A stretch of 64,000 nucleotides of DNA, from the NCBI GenBank assembly GCA_964420835.1, contig CAYQUO010000003.1, forward strand, positions 124,001-188,000. The letters are read 5' to 3'. The translations under genes and the position numbers were made by a program. Within the stretch, counting starts at the first letter, position 1, and each line of letters begins with the position of its first letter. Of the stretch, positions 36,478 through 45,730 are shown piece after piece. Source of the DNA: CAYQUO01 sp964420835. Lineage in GTDB: Bacteria > Chloroflexota > Anaerolineae > Anaerolineales > Anaerolineaceae. The notes below the pieces were generated by a model, which worked only from the letters and a program-made list of their open reading frames with translations, was not told where the DNA came from and did not search any database.

Positions 36478-37550
36478 TCCAGCCGGATGCGGGGATCCAG
36501 GTAGGCGTAGGAAAAATCGACGAGCAGATTAACAAAGACAAAAATGAGTGCAATTACCAGCGTGAATCCCTGGACAACCGGGTAATCCCTGGCAAGGATG
36601 GCGTCTTTCAAGGCGGTTCCAACACCCGGCAGGGCGAAAACCGTTTCGGTCAATACCGCTCCTGAAAGGAGTGCCCCGGTTTCAATGCCAATGATGGTAA
36701 CAATGGGGATCATGGCATTGCGCATGGCGTGCCGGGAGAGAACCAGCCGTTCGATCAATCCCTTGGCCCTGGCTGTGCGGACGTAATCCAGCCCCAGCAC
36801 TTCCAGCAGGCTGGAGCGGGTCATGCGGGCGATGATGGCCATCGGGATGGTTCCCACGGCCACCGAAGGCAGAATGAGATGCCAGGCGGCATCTTTTAAC
36901 AGTTTCCAGTTGCCGGTGAGGATCACATTCACCAGGACGGTATTGGAGAGCAGATCAATCACGAACTTCTTAAAACCGCTAACAGATTCCAGTTCCCAGA
37001 ATTTGGCCAGGTTTACAAGGGTGAGGCCGGCAGTCAGGCGCGCCGAAGGAGGAATGAAAAAGGGTGTATCCTTCAATAACAGGGCAAAAACATACGCCAG
37101 CATCAACCCCAGCCAGAAGACCGGCATCGAGATGCCGATGTTGGCAATGATCATCGTTGCTGTATCGATAAATGAATTTCGCTTCAGGGCAGAGATCACC
37201 CCCAGTAAAATTCCCACCGATGTTGAAAAAATCATGGCCCCGAACGTCAGCTCAATGGTCATTGGCAGGCGTTCGCTGATCATATCGACAACCGGTCGTC
37301 CAAAACGAAGTGAGTTGCCCAGATCCCCGGTCGTGATGTTCCCAATATATTTTACAAATTGGAGTGTGATGGGTTTATCGTAACCATACCGCGCCATGAA
37401 TTCGTCGCATTTCTCCCGGGTGGCTTTTTCGCCCAGCATGACCACGCAGGGATCACCAGGGATCAGGCGCACGATGGTAAAAGTAACCAGTAGGATTCCC
37501 AACAGAACTGGAAGCAGAAGCAGCAGGCGGCGGGTAAGGAATTGCAGCAT
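36474..37550 (-). CDS. peptide/oligopeptide ABC transporter permease (DppB/OppB type)
   Basis: A 358-residue permease starting with the classical LTRRLLLLLPVLLGILLVTF segment and having the GDPCVVMLGEKAT loop, five further membrane segments and the EAA loop (ARAKGLIERLVLSRHAMRNAM). It is about 20-30 residues longer than DppB because of an insert (about 170-215) between membrane segments, containing FWELESVSGFKKF. It lies 77 bases downstream of the binding-protein gene, with a strong hairpin between, and is coupled to the next permease. Confidence 0.9.
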   Translation of the reverse strand: MLQFLTRRLLLLLPVLLGILLVTFTIVRLIPGDPCVVMLGEKATREKCDEFMARYGYDKPITLQFVKYIGNITTGDLGNSLRFGRPVVDMISERLPMTIELTFGAMIFSTSVGILLGVISALKRNSFIDTATMIIANIGISMPVFWLGLMLAYVFALLLKDTPFFIPPSARLTAGLTLVNLAKFWELESVSGFKKFVIDLLSNTVLVNVILTGNWKLLKDAAWHLILPSVAVGTIPMAIIARMTRSSLLEVLGLDYVRTARAKGLIERLVLSRHAMRNAMIPIVTIIGIETGALLSGAVLTETVFALPGVGTALKDAILARDYPVVQGFTLVIALIFVFVNLLVDFSYAYLDPRIRLE

Positions 37551-37565
37551 AACCTGGTGGTGTTC

Positions 37566-37606
37566 AGTTGGGGCATGCCTGGTTTAGAACCGGCATGCCC
37601 CAAACT
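37566..37606 (-). terminator. intercistronic hairpin between binding-protein and permease genes
   Basis: The arms GGCATGCCCC/GGGGCATGCC extend by two to five more pairs around a 12-base loop. No T-run follows. Stems at this spot in ABC transporter operons often stabilise the binding-protein mRNA and let only part of transcription pass on to the permeases. Confidence 0.6.
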
Positions 37607-37627
37607 GGGTTGTTACGGGATCAAAAG

Positions 37628-39340
37628 TTATTCAGCGTTTAGGAAGGAGCCGAAGAAGGAGCCGAAATACTCGAAGGTGGCTGTGCGTCCCTTGTGGTTC
37701 GGGCTCTTCGCATCCCACTGCGAAACATATGTGGCAACCACATCATTGGCATCCAGGCTGGCACCATTGTGGAATTTTACATCCTGGCGCAGTTTAAAAG
37801 TGTATTCTGTGGCGTCTGCGTTGGACTCATAACTTTCCGCCAGGCCGGGTTCCACGGCCACACCTCCAACCGTGAAGCCCAACAGTGCCTGGTACATCTG
37901 CTCGCAAGCCCGCAATGTTTCACCATCGGTCTCATCCGAGCACCACAGCGCAGCCGGTTCACCATTCTGCAGCCACACCAACTGGTCAGACCCGCTCATC
38001 ACCGAGAAAAGTTCGTTCCCCAACGGGCTGGCATGCGCACCAACAACACTGGCTTTAAATGCGGTGGCAGATGCGCCGTGGGCCATCGGGACCATGGGTA
38101 TGTGTTCCTTGATGAGTTGGTTGACCTTGTCATAATGTTCCTGCCGTTTGGCGGGGTCGGAAATCTTGGCAGCATCCTTGATGTTCTCCACCACATCCGG
38201 GAAGAGGTCGCCAAATTGCAGGTTGTTCTCATTGGCGAAGTGATAATCGTAGAAGTTGGTGGCATCCGGGTAGTCCGCGTTCCAGCCCAGCAAATAGAAC
38301 GGTTTTTGGCCGGCGGAGGTGGCATCGATGAAGGCTGCCGATTCCATCTGCTCCAGTTCAACGGTCACGCCGATCTCTTTAAGTTGAGCCTGGATCTCCT
38401 GGGCGACTTTGTCTGGTGACGGCAGGTAACTGCGCACGACGTTGCGGAAGGACAAGGGCACCTTCAGATCGCCTTCCTTATAGCCGGCTTCCTCTAGCAG
38501 GGCTTTGGCAGCGGCAGGGTCGTAGTCGTACCACTTCATTCCCTCGGAATAACCGGGTTTCAGAAGTGAGGGCACAAATACATCTGCCACCTGTGAACCC
38601 TCGGGGAAATACTCATCCACAATCCGCTGGCGGTCCAGTGCCATGGCAAAAGCCTGCCTGACCTTTACGTTGTCAAAGGGAGGCAATTGGTTCTGGAAGC
38701 CAACATAGAAGATGTTTAAGGCCGGGCGGGGGTACAGTTTCAGATTGGCATCACCTTCAATGGTGGCAAAATCCTCCGGCGCCGGGTTGTCAATGCCGTC
38801 AACCGTGCCAGACTGCAGTTCCAGCAGGCGTTGGGCTGACTGTTCCGACCAGCGGAAGACAACTGTCTTCACCGGGGCAGGCTCCCCGTAGAAGTCGGGG
38901 TTGGCTTCAAAGATGATGCTGTCGCCAGGCTTGTATTCCTTCAGTTTATAGGGGCCTGTGCCGTTGGGGGCTGAGGTCATCTTGACGGAATCGCCGTTCA
39001 TCGCATCCAGGTCATCCTTGTCGGCAATGCTGAAAACGGAGAAGGCAACCTTGGAAGGGAACGCCGGGTCGGAATAGCACAGGCTGAACTTGACGGTGAA
39101 CTGGTCAACAGCTTCAATGGATTTGAACTCTCCGCCGTAGTCGCAACTTGGGGCTTCGACCTTCATGGGCTCATACGCAGCGGCCGGTTCCGCAGGCTCT
39201 GCAGGGGCGGCCGGCTCGGCCGGAGCCGCCGGTTCAGCAGGTGCGGCAGGTGCTTGGGTCGCAGCCGGTGCACAGGATGCAAGTACCAGGCTGAACAGCA
39301 CGGCAGCTGCAAGAAAAACGTAAAAAGCACGATGTTTCAT
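37628..39340 (-). CDS. peptide-binding lipoprotein, family 5, apparently circularly permuted
   Basis: A 570-residue binding protein with lipobox LASC (Cys23), a Pro/Ala/Glu-rich linker and family-5 motifs. The order is abnormal. After the linker it enters the domain at the stretch normally reached about 120-150 residues in (GGEFKSIEAVDQFTVKFSL, then GTGPYKLKEYKPGD). It goes on through FDNVKVRQAFAMALDRQ to the usual C-terminus near residue 445. The block normally at the N-terminus (YQALLGF, PGLAESYE, YTFKLRQDVKFHNG, DANDVVATY) then makes up residues 449-570. One frame, one signal peptide and AGGAGG seven bases ahead of the ATG argue against an artefact. It feeds the DppB/C-type permeases downstream. 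Confidence 0.88.
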   Translation of the reverse strand: MKHRAFYVFLAAAVLFSLVLASCAPAATQAPAAPAEPAAPAEPAAPAEPAEPAAAYEPMKVEAPSCDYGGEFKSIEAVDQFTVKFSLCYSDPAFPSKVAFSVFSIADKDDLDAMNGDSVKMTSAPNGTGPYKLKEYKPGDSIIFEANPDFYGEPAPVKTVVFRWSEQSAQRLLELQSGTVDGIDNPAPEDFATIEGDANLKLYPRPALNIFYVGFQNQLPPFDNVKVRQAFAMALDRQRIVDEYFPEGSQVADVFVPSLLKPGYSEGMKWYDYDPAAAKALLEEAGYKEGDLKVPLSFRNVVRSYLPSPDKVAQEIQAQLKEIGVTVELEQMESAAFIDATSAGQKPFYLLGWNADYPDATNFYDYHFANENNLQFGDLFPDVVENIKDAAKISDPAKRQEHYDKVNQLIKEHIPMVPMAHGASATAFKASVVGAHASPLGNELFSVMSGSDQLVWLQNGEPAALWCSDETDGETLRACEQMYQALLGFTVGGVAVEPGLAESYESNADATEYTFKLRQDVKFHNGASLDANDVVATYVSQWDAKSPNHKGRTATFEYFGSFFGSFLNAE

Positions 39341-39600
39341 TTTTACTCCTCCTGGGAAATTTGTTTTTCAAATTCAAATCAAATTCAAATCGTCATCCCG
39401 TTTCACCCTGTATGCATCACCTCCTCAACAGGGAATAATGCGGCTGATTATAAGTCATTTTGCACCATTTGTGGATTGTATTTTCGATATGGCGAAATTT
39501 GGCACTGTCAAGCCAAAACCAGTGGATGGTATACTCTCATTTATTGTGGAACATTGAACCACCCGATCAATAACCCTGATCGGGAAGATCGTGAGGATGA

Positions 39601-40146
39601 ATGCTTAACGAAATCATGCGCCTGGACAACCACTGGACGGCCGCCCTCCGGCTGCCGGCGTCCGCCGGGTTTGCCCGGGCGTTGGCCGGTTTCCTTGCGC
39701 ACACCGGGGATTCCTGGTACTGGCTGGCTGCCCTGGGGCTTCTATGGCTGTTTGGTGGCGCCACCTGGCACAACGCCGCCGCCTTCATGGCCATATGTGT
39801 TGTGGTGCTGGCAATCCTGGTGCTTTCGATCAAGTTCGTCATCCGGCGCCAACGCCCCCCGGGTGAATGGGGCGAGATCTACCGCAGCACAGACCCACAT
39901 TCCTTTCCATCCGGCCATGCCACCCGGGCGGGATTATTGATCGTGCTCGCCTGGTCTCTGCTTCCAGGCGCCTTTGCCATCATCCTGACCCTTTGGGCAC
40001 CGCTCATGGCGCTTTCGCGTGTCGCCATGGGAGTGCATTACCTTTCGGATATTCTTGCCGGTTTTCTCCTGGGTATCCTGTCCGCCTTGCTCCTGCTTTT
40101 CCTTCAACCGCAGGTGATAATGCTCCTGCCTTTTTTATTTTACTGA
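39601..40146 (+). CDS. PAP2-family membrane phosphatase
   Basis: A 181-residue integral membrane phosphatase with the three PAP2 signatures: Lys78-x6-Arg85-Pro86 (KFVIRRQRP), PSGH at 103-106, and SRVAMGVHYLSD at 139-150 with catalytic His146. Such enzymes dephosphorylate undecaprenyl pyrophosphate or phosphatidic acid derivatives. Four to five membrane segments are seen. It begins with an AGGATGA ribosome site and converges on valS after 41 bases. Substrate choice between undecaprenyl pyrophosphate and lipid phosphates is open. Confidence 0.88.
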   Translation: MLNEIMRLDNHWTAALRLPASAGFARALAGFLAHTGDSWYWLAALGLLWLFGGATWHNAAAFMAICVVVLAILVLSIKFVIRRQRPPGEWGEIYRSTDPHSFPSGHATRAGLLIVLAWSLLPGAFAIILTLWAPLMALSRVAMGVHYLSDILAGFLLGILSALLLLFLQPQVIMLLPFLFY

Positions 40147-40187
40147 TTCCAACCCATCGTTTCAGAAAATCCGGCAAGCCTCACCCA

Positions 40188-42890
40188 TCAACCCAGGGCT
40201 GCGATCTGTTCGTTCAACTTCTCCAGAGACCGGATGTAGGTTTCCAGTTTTTCCCGTTCCTTGGCAACAATTGCAGCCGGTGCCCTTTGTGCAAAGGGCG
40301 ATTCAAGCAGCGTCTTTAACCTGTCAATCTCTTTCTGAAGTTCGGCGGCTTCCGTTCGCAGGCGCTTTTTCTCAACCTGCTCATCCACCAGGCCGGCCAG
40401 TGGCAGGTACACCTCCACACCGGATACCACCAGCGAAGCGGCGCCTGCCGGTTTCTCTTCCAGCCCGGGCGTAATGGTCATCTGCTTCGGATCCAGGTGC
40501 GCCAGTGCGGCTATTACTTCTCCTTGAGAAACCAGGAGTTCCAAGTTGGCACCTGCAGCGATCAAAGCGGGAATGCGTCTTCCGGGTGGAACCTTTTTCT
40601 CTGCCCTCAGGTTGCGTATTGCCCGCACGATCTCCTGTACAAGTTCAAACTCACTCCGTGTTCTCTCCTCCCAGCCCTCCTGGTTCTTCGGCTCCGGCCA
40701 GCGGGCGATGATCAGAGCTTCCTCCCATCCGTCTTTCGGGCCAAAACCAGCCGGGTGGGATTGGCAAGCCCACTTGATTTGACCCCACAGTTCTTCCGTG
40801 ACGAATGGAGTGAACGGGTGGAGCAGGCGCAGGCAGGCATCCAGCACGCGCACCAGGGTGCTGGCCGTGTAATATGCCCGGTCGCCGCCTTTGGCCAGTT
40901 GCAGCTTGGCAATTTCCACGTACCAATCGGCAAACCCGCCCCAAAAGAAATCGTATATCTGGCGGCCGGCTTCACCGTATTGGTGGTTCTCAAAAAGGCG
41001 ATTCACCTCCATTACAAGTTCCCGCAACCTGGCCCATATCCAGGAATCCGCCAGTGTCCAGGCGGGTTCCTTTTCCGCCCGGGCCGGAGCGCTCTCCAGG
41101 GCTCCCAGCACAAACCGTCCGGCGTTCCACACCTTGTTGGCAAAATTGCGATTTGCCTCCACCTTTTCCACGCTCAGGTGCATGTCATTCCCCGGTGTTG
41201 AGCCGACCAAAAGTGTGAATCGCAGGGCATCCGTTCCCATCTGGTCCATCACCCCCAACGGGTCGATCACATTGCCCTTGCTCTTGCTCATCTTTTCCCC
41301 GTGCTCGACCCGGATCAACCCGTGCAGGTAAACAGTGTGGAAGGGAACCTGCCCGGTGAACTCCAAGCCGGCCAGGATCATCCGGGCCACCCAGAAGAAC
41401 AAGATGTCGTAACCCGTCTCCAGGATCGATGTCGGATAGAAATACCGCAGGTCAGCCGTATCTTCCGGCCAGCCAAGGGTCGAGAACGGCCAAAGCCCGG
41501 ATGAGAACCAGGTGTCGAGCACATCCGGATCCTGGTGCAGGCTGCTCTTGCCACATTTCGGGCAGGCCACCGGATCAGTGCGCGAGGCCCACATTTCGCC
41601 GCAGGAATCGCAATACCAAACCGGTATGCGGTGCCCCCACCACAACTGCCGGCTGATGCACCAGTCCTGGATGTTTTCCAGCCAATTGAAGTACACTTTT
41701 GTGAACCGCTCCGGGACAATGCGGATCCGCCCATCACGCACGGCAGCCAGCGCCTTTTCCGCCAGGGGCTGGATGCGCACGAACCACTGGGTGGAGACCA
41801 TTGGCTCTACGATCTCCCCGCCGCGCTGTGAGCGGGGCACATTCAGGGTGTATGGCTGTTCCCGGATGGTCAAACCAGCCTCCTTCATGTCCGCCCAAAT
41901 TTGCTTGCGGCATTCGTACCGGTCCAACCCGGCATAAGGGCCCCCGTTGGCATTGATGCGCGCCGATTCATCCAGCACACTGATGATCTCCAGGCCGTGT
42001 TCCTGGCCGATCCGATAGTCGTTCGGATCGTGCCCGGGGGTGATCTTCAGCGCCCCGGTTCCAAATTCCCGGTCCACGTAACTGTCAGCGATCACCGGGA
42101 TGACCCTGCCCAGGATCGGCACAACAGCCTTGCGGCCGATAAATTTTTTGTAGCGCTCATCCTCCGGGTGCACCGCCACAGCCGTATCCCCCAGGATGGT
42201 TTCAGGCCGCACGGTTGCCACCGGGATGTATTCCTTTGACCCCTCGAGCATGTACTTGAAATAATACAGCGTGCCGGGTTCCTCGCTATACTCCACTTCC
42301 AGGTCGCTGACGGCCGTCTTCAGCCCGGGAGACCAGTTGATCAGCCGGGGTCCGCGATAGATCAGTCCTTTCTCAAACAACCTCACGAACGCCTCGCGCA
42401 CAGCCTTTGAAAGGCCTTCATCCAGCGTGAAGCGGGTGCGCTCCCAGTCACAAGAGGCTCCCAGGCGCCGGATCTGGTTGAAGATGATCCCGCCATACTT
42501 GTCCCGCCACTCCCAGGTTCGCCTCAGAAACTCCTCCCGTCCCACCTCCTCCCGGCTGGTGCCCTCCTGTTTCAACATTCGTTCAACCTGCAGTTGGGTG
42601 GCAATGCCGGCGTGGTCTGCCCCGGGCACCCACAAGGTCGGTTGACCTTTCATCCGGTGATAACGGATCATCAGGTCTTCCATGGATACGAACATGGCGT
42701 GGCCCAGGTGCAGTTCGCCGGTGATGTTGGGTGGCGGGATCGATATCACAAATGGTTTAATGGCCGGGTCGAACCCCGGCCGGTTGGGATCATTCCAGGG
42801 TTTAAAGTAACCGCTTTTTTCCCACCATTCATAAAGGCGTTTTTCTGTGGACGCAAAATCGTACTTCCTGGCAAGAATTGGTTCAGCCAT
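40188..42890 (-). CDS. valS: valyl-tRNA synthetase
   Basis: A 900-residue class I synthetase that charges tRNA-Val. The HIGH motif appears as HLGH (after PPPNITGE), KMSKS as KMSKSKGNVIDP, and the editing domain lies in between. A zinc-ribbon-like CDSCGEMW...CPKCGK block is inserted near the active site. The last 70 residues form the coiled-coil arm (EKKRLRTEAAELQKEIDRL) typical of ValRS. The ATG at 42890 has AAGGAG six bases upstream; the upstream open frame runs into the T-box terminator and is not coding. Expression is set by the T-box leader. Confidence 0.97.
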   Translation of the reverse strand: MAEPILARKYDFASTEKRLYEWWEKSGYFKPWNDPNRPGFDPAIKPFVISIPPPNITGELHLGHAMFVSMEDLMIRYHRMKGQPTLWVPGADHAGIATQLQVERMLKQEGTSREEVGREEFLRRTWEWRDKYGGIIFNQIRRLGASCDWERTRFTLDEGLSKAVREAFVRLFEKGLIYRGPRLINWSPGLKTAVSDLEVEYSEEPGTLYYFKYMLEGSKEYIPVATVRPETILGDTAVAVHPEDERYKKFIGRKAVVPILGRVIPVIADSYVDREFGTGALKITPGHDPNDYRIGQEHGLEIISVLDESARINANGGPYAGLDRYECRKQIWADMKEAGLTIREQPYTLNVPRSQRGGEIVEPMVSTQWFVRIQPLAEKALAAVRDGRIRIVPERFTKVYFNWLENIQDWCISRQLWWGHRIPVWYCDSCGEMWASRTDPVACPKCGKSSLHQDPDVLDTWFSSGLWPFSTLGWPEDTADLRYFYPTSILETGYDILFFWVARMILAGLEFTGQVPFHTVYLHGLIRVEHGEKMSKSKGNVIDPLGVMDQMGTDALRFTLLVGSTPGNDMHLSVEKVEANRNFANKVWNAGRFVLGALESAPARAEKEPAWTLADSWIWARLRELVMEVNRLFENHQYGEAGRQIYDFFWGGFADWYVEIAKLQLAKGGDRAYYTASTLVRVLDACLRLLHPFTPFVTEELWGQIKWACQSHPAGFGPKDGWEEALIIARWPEPKNQEGWEERTRSEFELVQEIVRAIRNLRAEKKVPPGRRIPALIAAGANLELLVSQGEVIAALAHLDPKQMTITPGLEEKPAGAASLVVSGVEVYLPLAGLVDEQVEKKRLRTEAAELQKEIDRLKTLLESPFAQRAPAAIVAKEREKLETYIRSLEKLNEQIAALG

Positions 42891-42949
42891 GTCTTTCTCC
42901 TTCGACTCCAGCCGCCGGTTCGCACACGCATTAACCGGTTGAATTAAAC

Positions 42950-43224
42950 AAAAGCCGCCCATCGTCCCTGAGGACGAAAGGGCGCTCCTTCCGCGGTACC
43001 ACCTCAATTTACCGGATTGAACCGGTACCCTCTGCCTGGACCCTCTCCAGGCTGCAGCGTTATCGGGCTTGCCCGTGCCGTTCTACTATTCCTGGATGGA
43101 AGTTCTTCGGCAACCTGCCCAGGCGACTTCAGGCTGGCGTTGCTCCGGGGAGGCTTTCAACCATTCACCTCCGTCTCTGTCGGCCGCCGGTCCCTACTCC
43201 TCCTGATGAGTTTTATGCAATTGT
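42950..43224 (-). promoter_or_regulatory. T-box leader (tRNA-Val sensing) of valS
   Basis: The transcript from the promoter at 43231-43259 contains the conserved T-box AGGTGGTACCGCGG (43004-42991), whose UGGU bulge would pair with the tRNA ACCA end. Stem I has an AGTA near its 5' side, an AGAGA motif, and GAA followed by GTC (43127-43125), so the specifier codon is GUC, valine, in line with the gene. The terminator stem (about 42950-42984, CGCCC...GGGCG enclosing TCGTCC/GGACGA) is followed by CTTTTGTTT. Uncharged tRNA-Val would favour the antiterminator and read-through. Confidence 0.93.
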
Positions 43225-43230
43225 AAGGCG

Positions 43231-43259
43231 ATTATACAAAAGAACGACCGGCATGTCAA
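43231..43259 (-). promoter_or_regulatory. consensus promoter of the valS T-box transcript
   Basis: Minus strand TTGACA (43254-43259), a 17-base spacer and TATAAT (43231-43236): both boxes match the primary-sigma consensus perfectly. Transcription should begin near 43224. Confidence 0.88.
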
Positions 43260-43298
43260 TTAATAAACAGGCCTTGCCTGCATACGGTCCTGTACGGA

Positions 43299-44006
43299 TC
43301 ACAGCCCCAGGTAGGCCTTCTTGATATGTTCGCTTTTCTTTAAGGAATGGCTGTCTCCCTCCAAAATAAAATGCCCGTTCTCAAGCACGTAACCTCGGTC
43401 GGCGAGTTCCAGGGCGTACCCGGTGTTTTGCTCAACCAGCAGCACAGTCAGGCCCATTTCCTTTCGCAGCAGGCGAATTTTGTCGAAGATCTCGTCAACC
43501 AATAAAGGAGCCAGCCCCAGGGAAGGCTCGTCAAGCATGATCAATTTGGGGCGGGAAACCAGCCCCCTGGCCAACGCCAGCATTTGCCGTTCCCCTCCGC
43601 TGAGGGTTCTCCCCAACTGGGAACTGCGCTCTTTTAATCTTGGAAAGATCTCGTAAATCTCATCCAATACCCCGGTATTAAGTACCTGGCGGTTGCTAAA
43701 GGCACCCATCAGCAGGTTGTCCAACACCGTCATATTCGCGAAAGGCCTGCCCCCCTCCGGAACATACACCGCACCCGACTTGACAATGGAATCGGCCCCT
43801 AGGTGGGTGATGTCCTTTCCCAGGAACTCGATCGATCCCGAGGTTGGTTTCATCAGGCCGCTGATCGTTTTTAACAGGGTGCTTTTCCCGGCTCCGTTCG
43901 GCCCGATGATGGCAACCGTTTCCCCTTCATTGACATGAAAAGTAATGTTATGAAGGACTGGCACATTGCCGTATCCTGCGTTGATTCCGGTGACTTTAAT
44001 GAACAT
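43299..44006 (-). CDS. livF: branched-chain amino acid ABC transporter ATPase LivF
   Basis: A 235-residue ATPase with Walker A GPNGAGKSTLL, signature LSGGERQMLALARGL, Walker B LIMLDEPSLGLAP and the switch region LVEQN. The YGNVPVLHNI start and the late YVLENGHFILEGD block are typical of LivF. The ATG at 44006 with GAGGG upstream is chosen over one at 44036. It overlaps the end of livG by 11 bases and closes the operon livK-H-M-G-F. Confidence 0.93.
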   Translation of the reverse strand: MFIKVTGINAGYGNVPVLHNITFHVNEGETVAIIGPNGAGKSTLLKTISGLMKPTSGSIEFLGKDITHLGADSIVKSGAVYVPEGGRPFANMTVLDNLLMGAFSNRQVLNTGVLDEIYEIFPRLKERSSQLGRTLSGGERQMLALARGLVSRPKLIMLDEPSLGLAPLLVDEIFDKIRLLRKEMGLTVLLVEQNTGYALELADRGYVLENGHFILEGDSHSLKKSEHIKKAYLGL

Positions 44007-44733
44007 ATGCCGCCCTCTTTCCCAGATAGGCTTCAATCACGTCGGGGTTTGAACTGACCTCTTTCGGTGTTCCGGATGCGATCAACTCCCCGTGATCCAG
44101 CACGAAGATCCGCTCACAGACACCCATCACCATTTGCATCACGTGCTCCACAATGCACAGGGTAACCTTTTGCTCGGCATTTAATCGTCGCAGGATATCC
44201 ATCAGGCTGGCCAATTCAGTGGCGTTCAATCCCGCCCCCGCCTCGTCCAGGAGCAGGAGTTCCGGGTCGGTTGCCATGGCGCGGGCCAGCTCGATCCTTC
44301 TCAGTGTCGCCAGCCCGAGGTCACCGCATTTCCGGTCGCGCAGTTCGCTCAGTTCAGTATAAGCCAGGACCTTGTCCACCTGGGCATCGACCGTCTTTTC
44401 AGAATGCCGATTGTACCCACCCACCCGCACCGCCTCAGCCACGGTCATGTGTGCAAAGGCCTTTGTAACCTGGAAGGTGCGCGACATCCCGAGCCGGCAG
44501 ATGCGGTGCGGCAACCAGCCGGTGATGTCTTCATTTTTAAAATGGATCCTGCCTGAGGTCGGGCGTTCCAGCCCGGTCAGGGCGTTAAAAAAGGTCGTTT
44601 TTCCGGCACCGTTTGGCCCGATCAGTCCAACGATCTCCCCCCGCAAGATCTCCATGCTGACCCTGTTGTTGGCCAGCAGGCTCCCGAACTGAACAGTGAC
44701 CTCATGTGCCTGGAGTATCGGCTTGTTTTCCAT
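43996..44733 (-). CDS. livG: branched-chain amino acid ABC transporter ATPase LivG
   Basis: A 245-residue ATPase with Walker A GPNGAGKTTFFNALTG, the LivG-specific GMSRTFQ motif, Walker B LLLLDEAGAGLNATE and a switch histidine (VEH). The ABC signature is degenerate (DLGLATLRRIELARA in place of LSGGQ-like), a known tendency in some LivG proteins. The start at 44733 has GAGGG five bases upstream and overlaps livM by 32 bases. It forms a heterodimer with LivF on the permeases LivH and LivM. Confidence 0.92.
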   Translation of the reverse strand: MENKPILQAHEVTVQFGSLLANNRVSMEILRGEIVGLIGPNGAGKTTFFNALTGLERPTSGRIHFKNEDITGWLPHRICRLGMSRTFQVTKAFAHMTVAEAVRVGGYNRHSEKTVDAQVDKVLAYTELSELRDRKCGDLGLATLRRIELARAMATDPELLLLDEAGAGLNATELASLMDILRRLNAEQKVTLCIVEHVMQMVMGVCERIFVLDHGELIASGTPKEVSSNPDVIEAYLGKRAAYVH

Positions 44734-45730
44734 GGTTTCCCTCGGGATAGAATCGGGCTCGAATTTTCGCATAACCGTCCTGCAGGATGGCGGCAATCCC
44801 GCGCGGGCTGAACAAGGCCACCAGGATCAGCACGGTGGCATAAACCACCATGTACAAACCCTCCAGGCCGCCGCCCAGTTGTGCCCGCAGCAGTTCACGA
44901 ACACTGACCAGTAGGATGGAGCCAAGCATGGGGCCAAAGGTAATGCCCATGCCTCCAACAATGCCCAGGATGGCAACCTCGGTGCTCTGGGTTCCATTAA
45001 AAGCCTTGGGGGCCAGGTTTCCCTTGATACAAACATCAATACCGCCCACCAGCCCCACCAGGAAGGCGTAAATTAATAACGCCTTGATCTTGCTGGCACG
45101 GGCATCCACGCCCAGCACTTCTGCTGCATCCTCATCTTCCGAGAGTGCCAGCAGGGAATACCCCAGTTTTGTCCGCCTGACCCAGTAATTCACCAGCAAT
45201 CCAATAATGAGCATCCCAAGCATGATGTAATAGAACGGCTGGTAGGTGCTGAATCGAAGGTGATAAAAAGACCAGTTGTGGTATGGCAACAAGCGTTCCG
45301 TTGGGCCGCCAACCTCATCCCACATGGTGAATGCCACTCTTAGCACCTCTACGAGCGCGGCAGAGGAAAGCGCATACCAGACCTCGCGCACTTTAAAACG
45401 GAAGAACGGGATGCCAACGACAAGTGCCAATACCATGGCGATCAGCCCGCCGAGGAACATCCCGATCCAGGGCGATATGTTCCAGCGCAACAACAGGGTG
45501 CCGACCGTGAAGGAGCCGATGCCCAGGTAGGCGCCGGCCGAAAGGTCAAGCTGCCCGCCCATGCCTCCGATTACATTCCAGGCGGTGGCCAGCGTGGCGT
45601 AGAGAAGCACATTGGTGGACAGCAGGATGGCATAGTTGTTGCCCCGGGTCAACACCGGCGCCAACAGGGCTAACACAACGAAGGCGAACAGGAGGAGGCT
45701 TTTAATGTTGAAGACTTTCTTGAGGTTCAT
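44702..45730 (-). CDS. livM: branched-chain amino acid ABC transporter permease LivM
   Basis: A 342-residue permease with about nine membrane segments, the LivM signature GGMGGQLDLSAGAYLGIGS, and the cytoplasmic coupling loop (LALSEDEDAAEVLGVDARASKIKA shown here only by its position, about 205-228). The ATG at 45730 is five bases from GGAGG and overlaps the last base of the livH stop; an ATG at 45733 is an alternative. Confidence 0.92.
   Translation of the reverse strand: MNLKKVFNIKSLLLFAFVVLALLAPVLTRGNNYAILLSTNVLLYATLATAWNVIGGMGGQLDLSAGAYLGIGSFTVGTLLLRWNISPWIGMFLGGLIAMVLALVVGIPFFRFKVREVWYALSSAALVEVLRVAFTMWDEVGGPTERLLPYHNWSFYHLRFSTYQPFYYIMLGMLIIGLLVNYWVRRTKLGYSLLALSEDEDAAEVLGVDARASKIKALLIYAFLVGLVGGIDVCIKGNLAPKAFNGTQSTEVAILGIVGGMGITFGPMLGSILLVSVRELLRAQLGGGLEGLYMVVYATVLILVALFSPRGIAAILQDGYAKIRARFYPEGNHGKQADTPGT

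Noticed and set aside
39150..39260. Tandem repeat of PAAPAEPAAPAE codons
   Set aside because: It is the Pro/Ala/Glu linker of a lipoprotein, common in this group, not a repeat element of its own.
42891..43007. Upstream extension of valS
   Set aside because: It lies inside the T-box and its terminator; the ATG at 42890 has a good ribosome site and matches the family start.
43010..43030. tRNA-like GGTTCAATCC sequence
   Set aside because: It is part of the T-box region between stem I and the antiterminator; no acceptor stem or cloverleaf is found around it.
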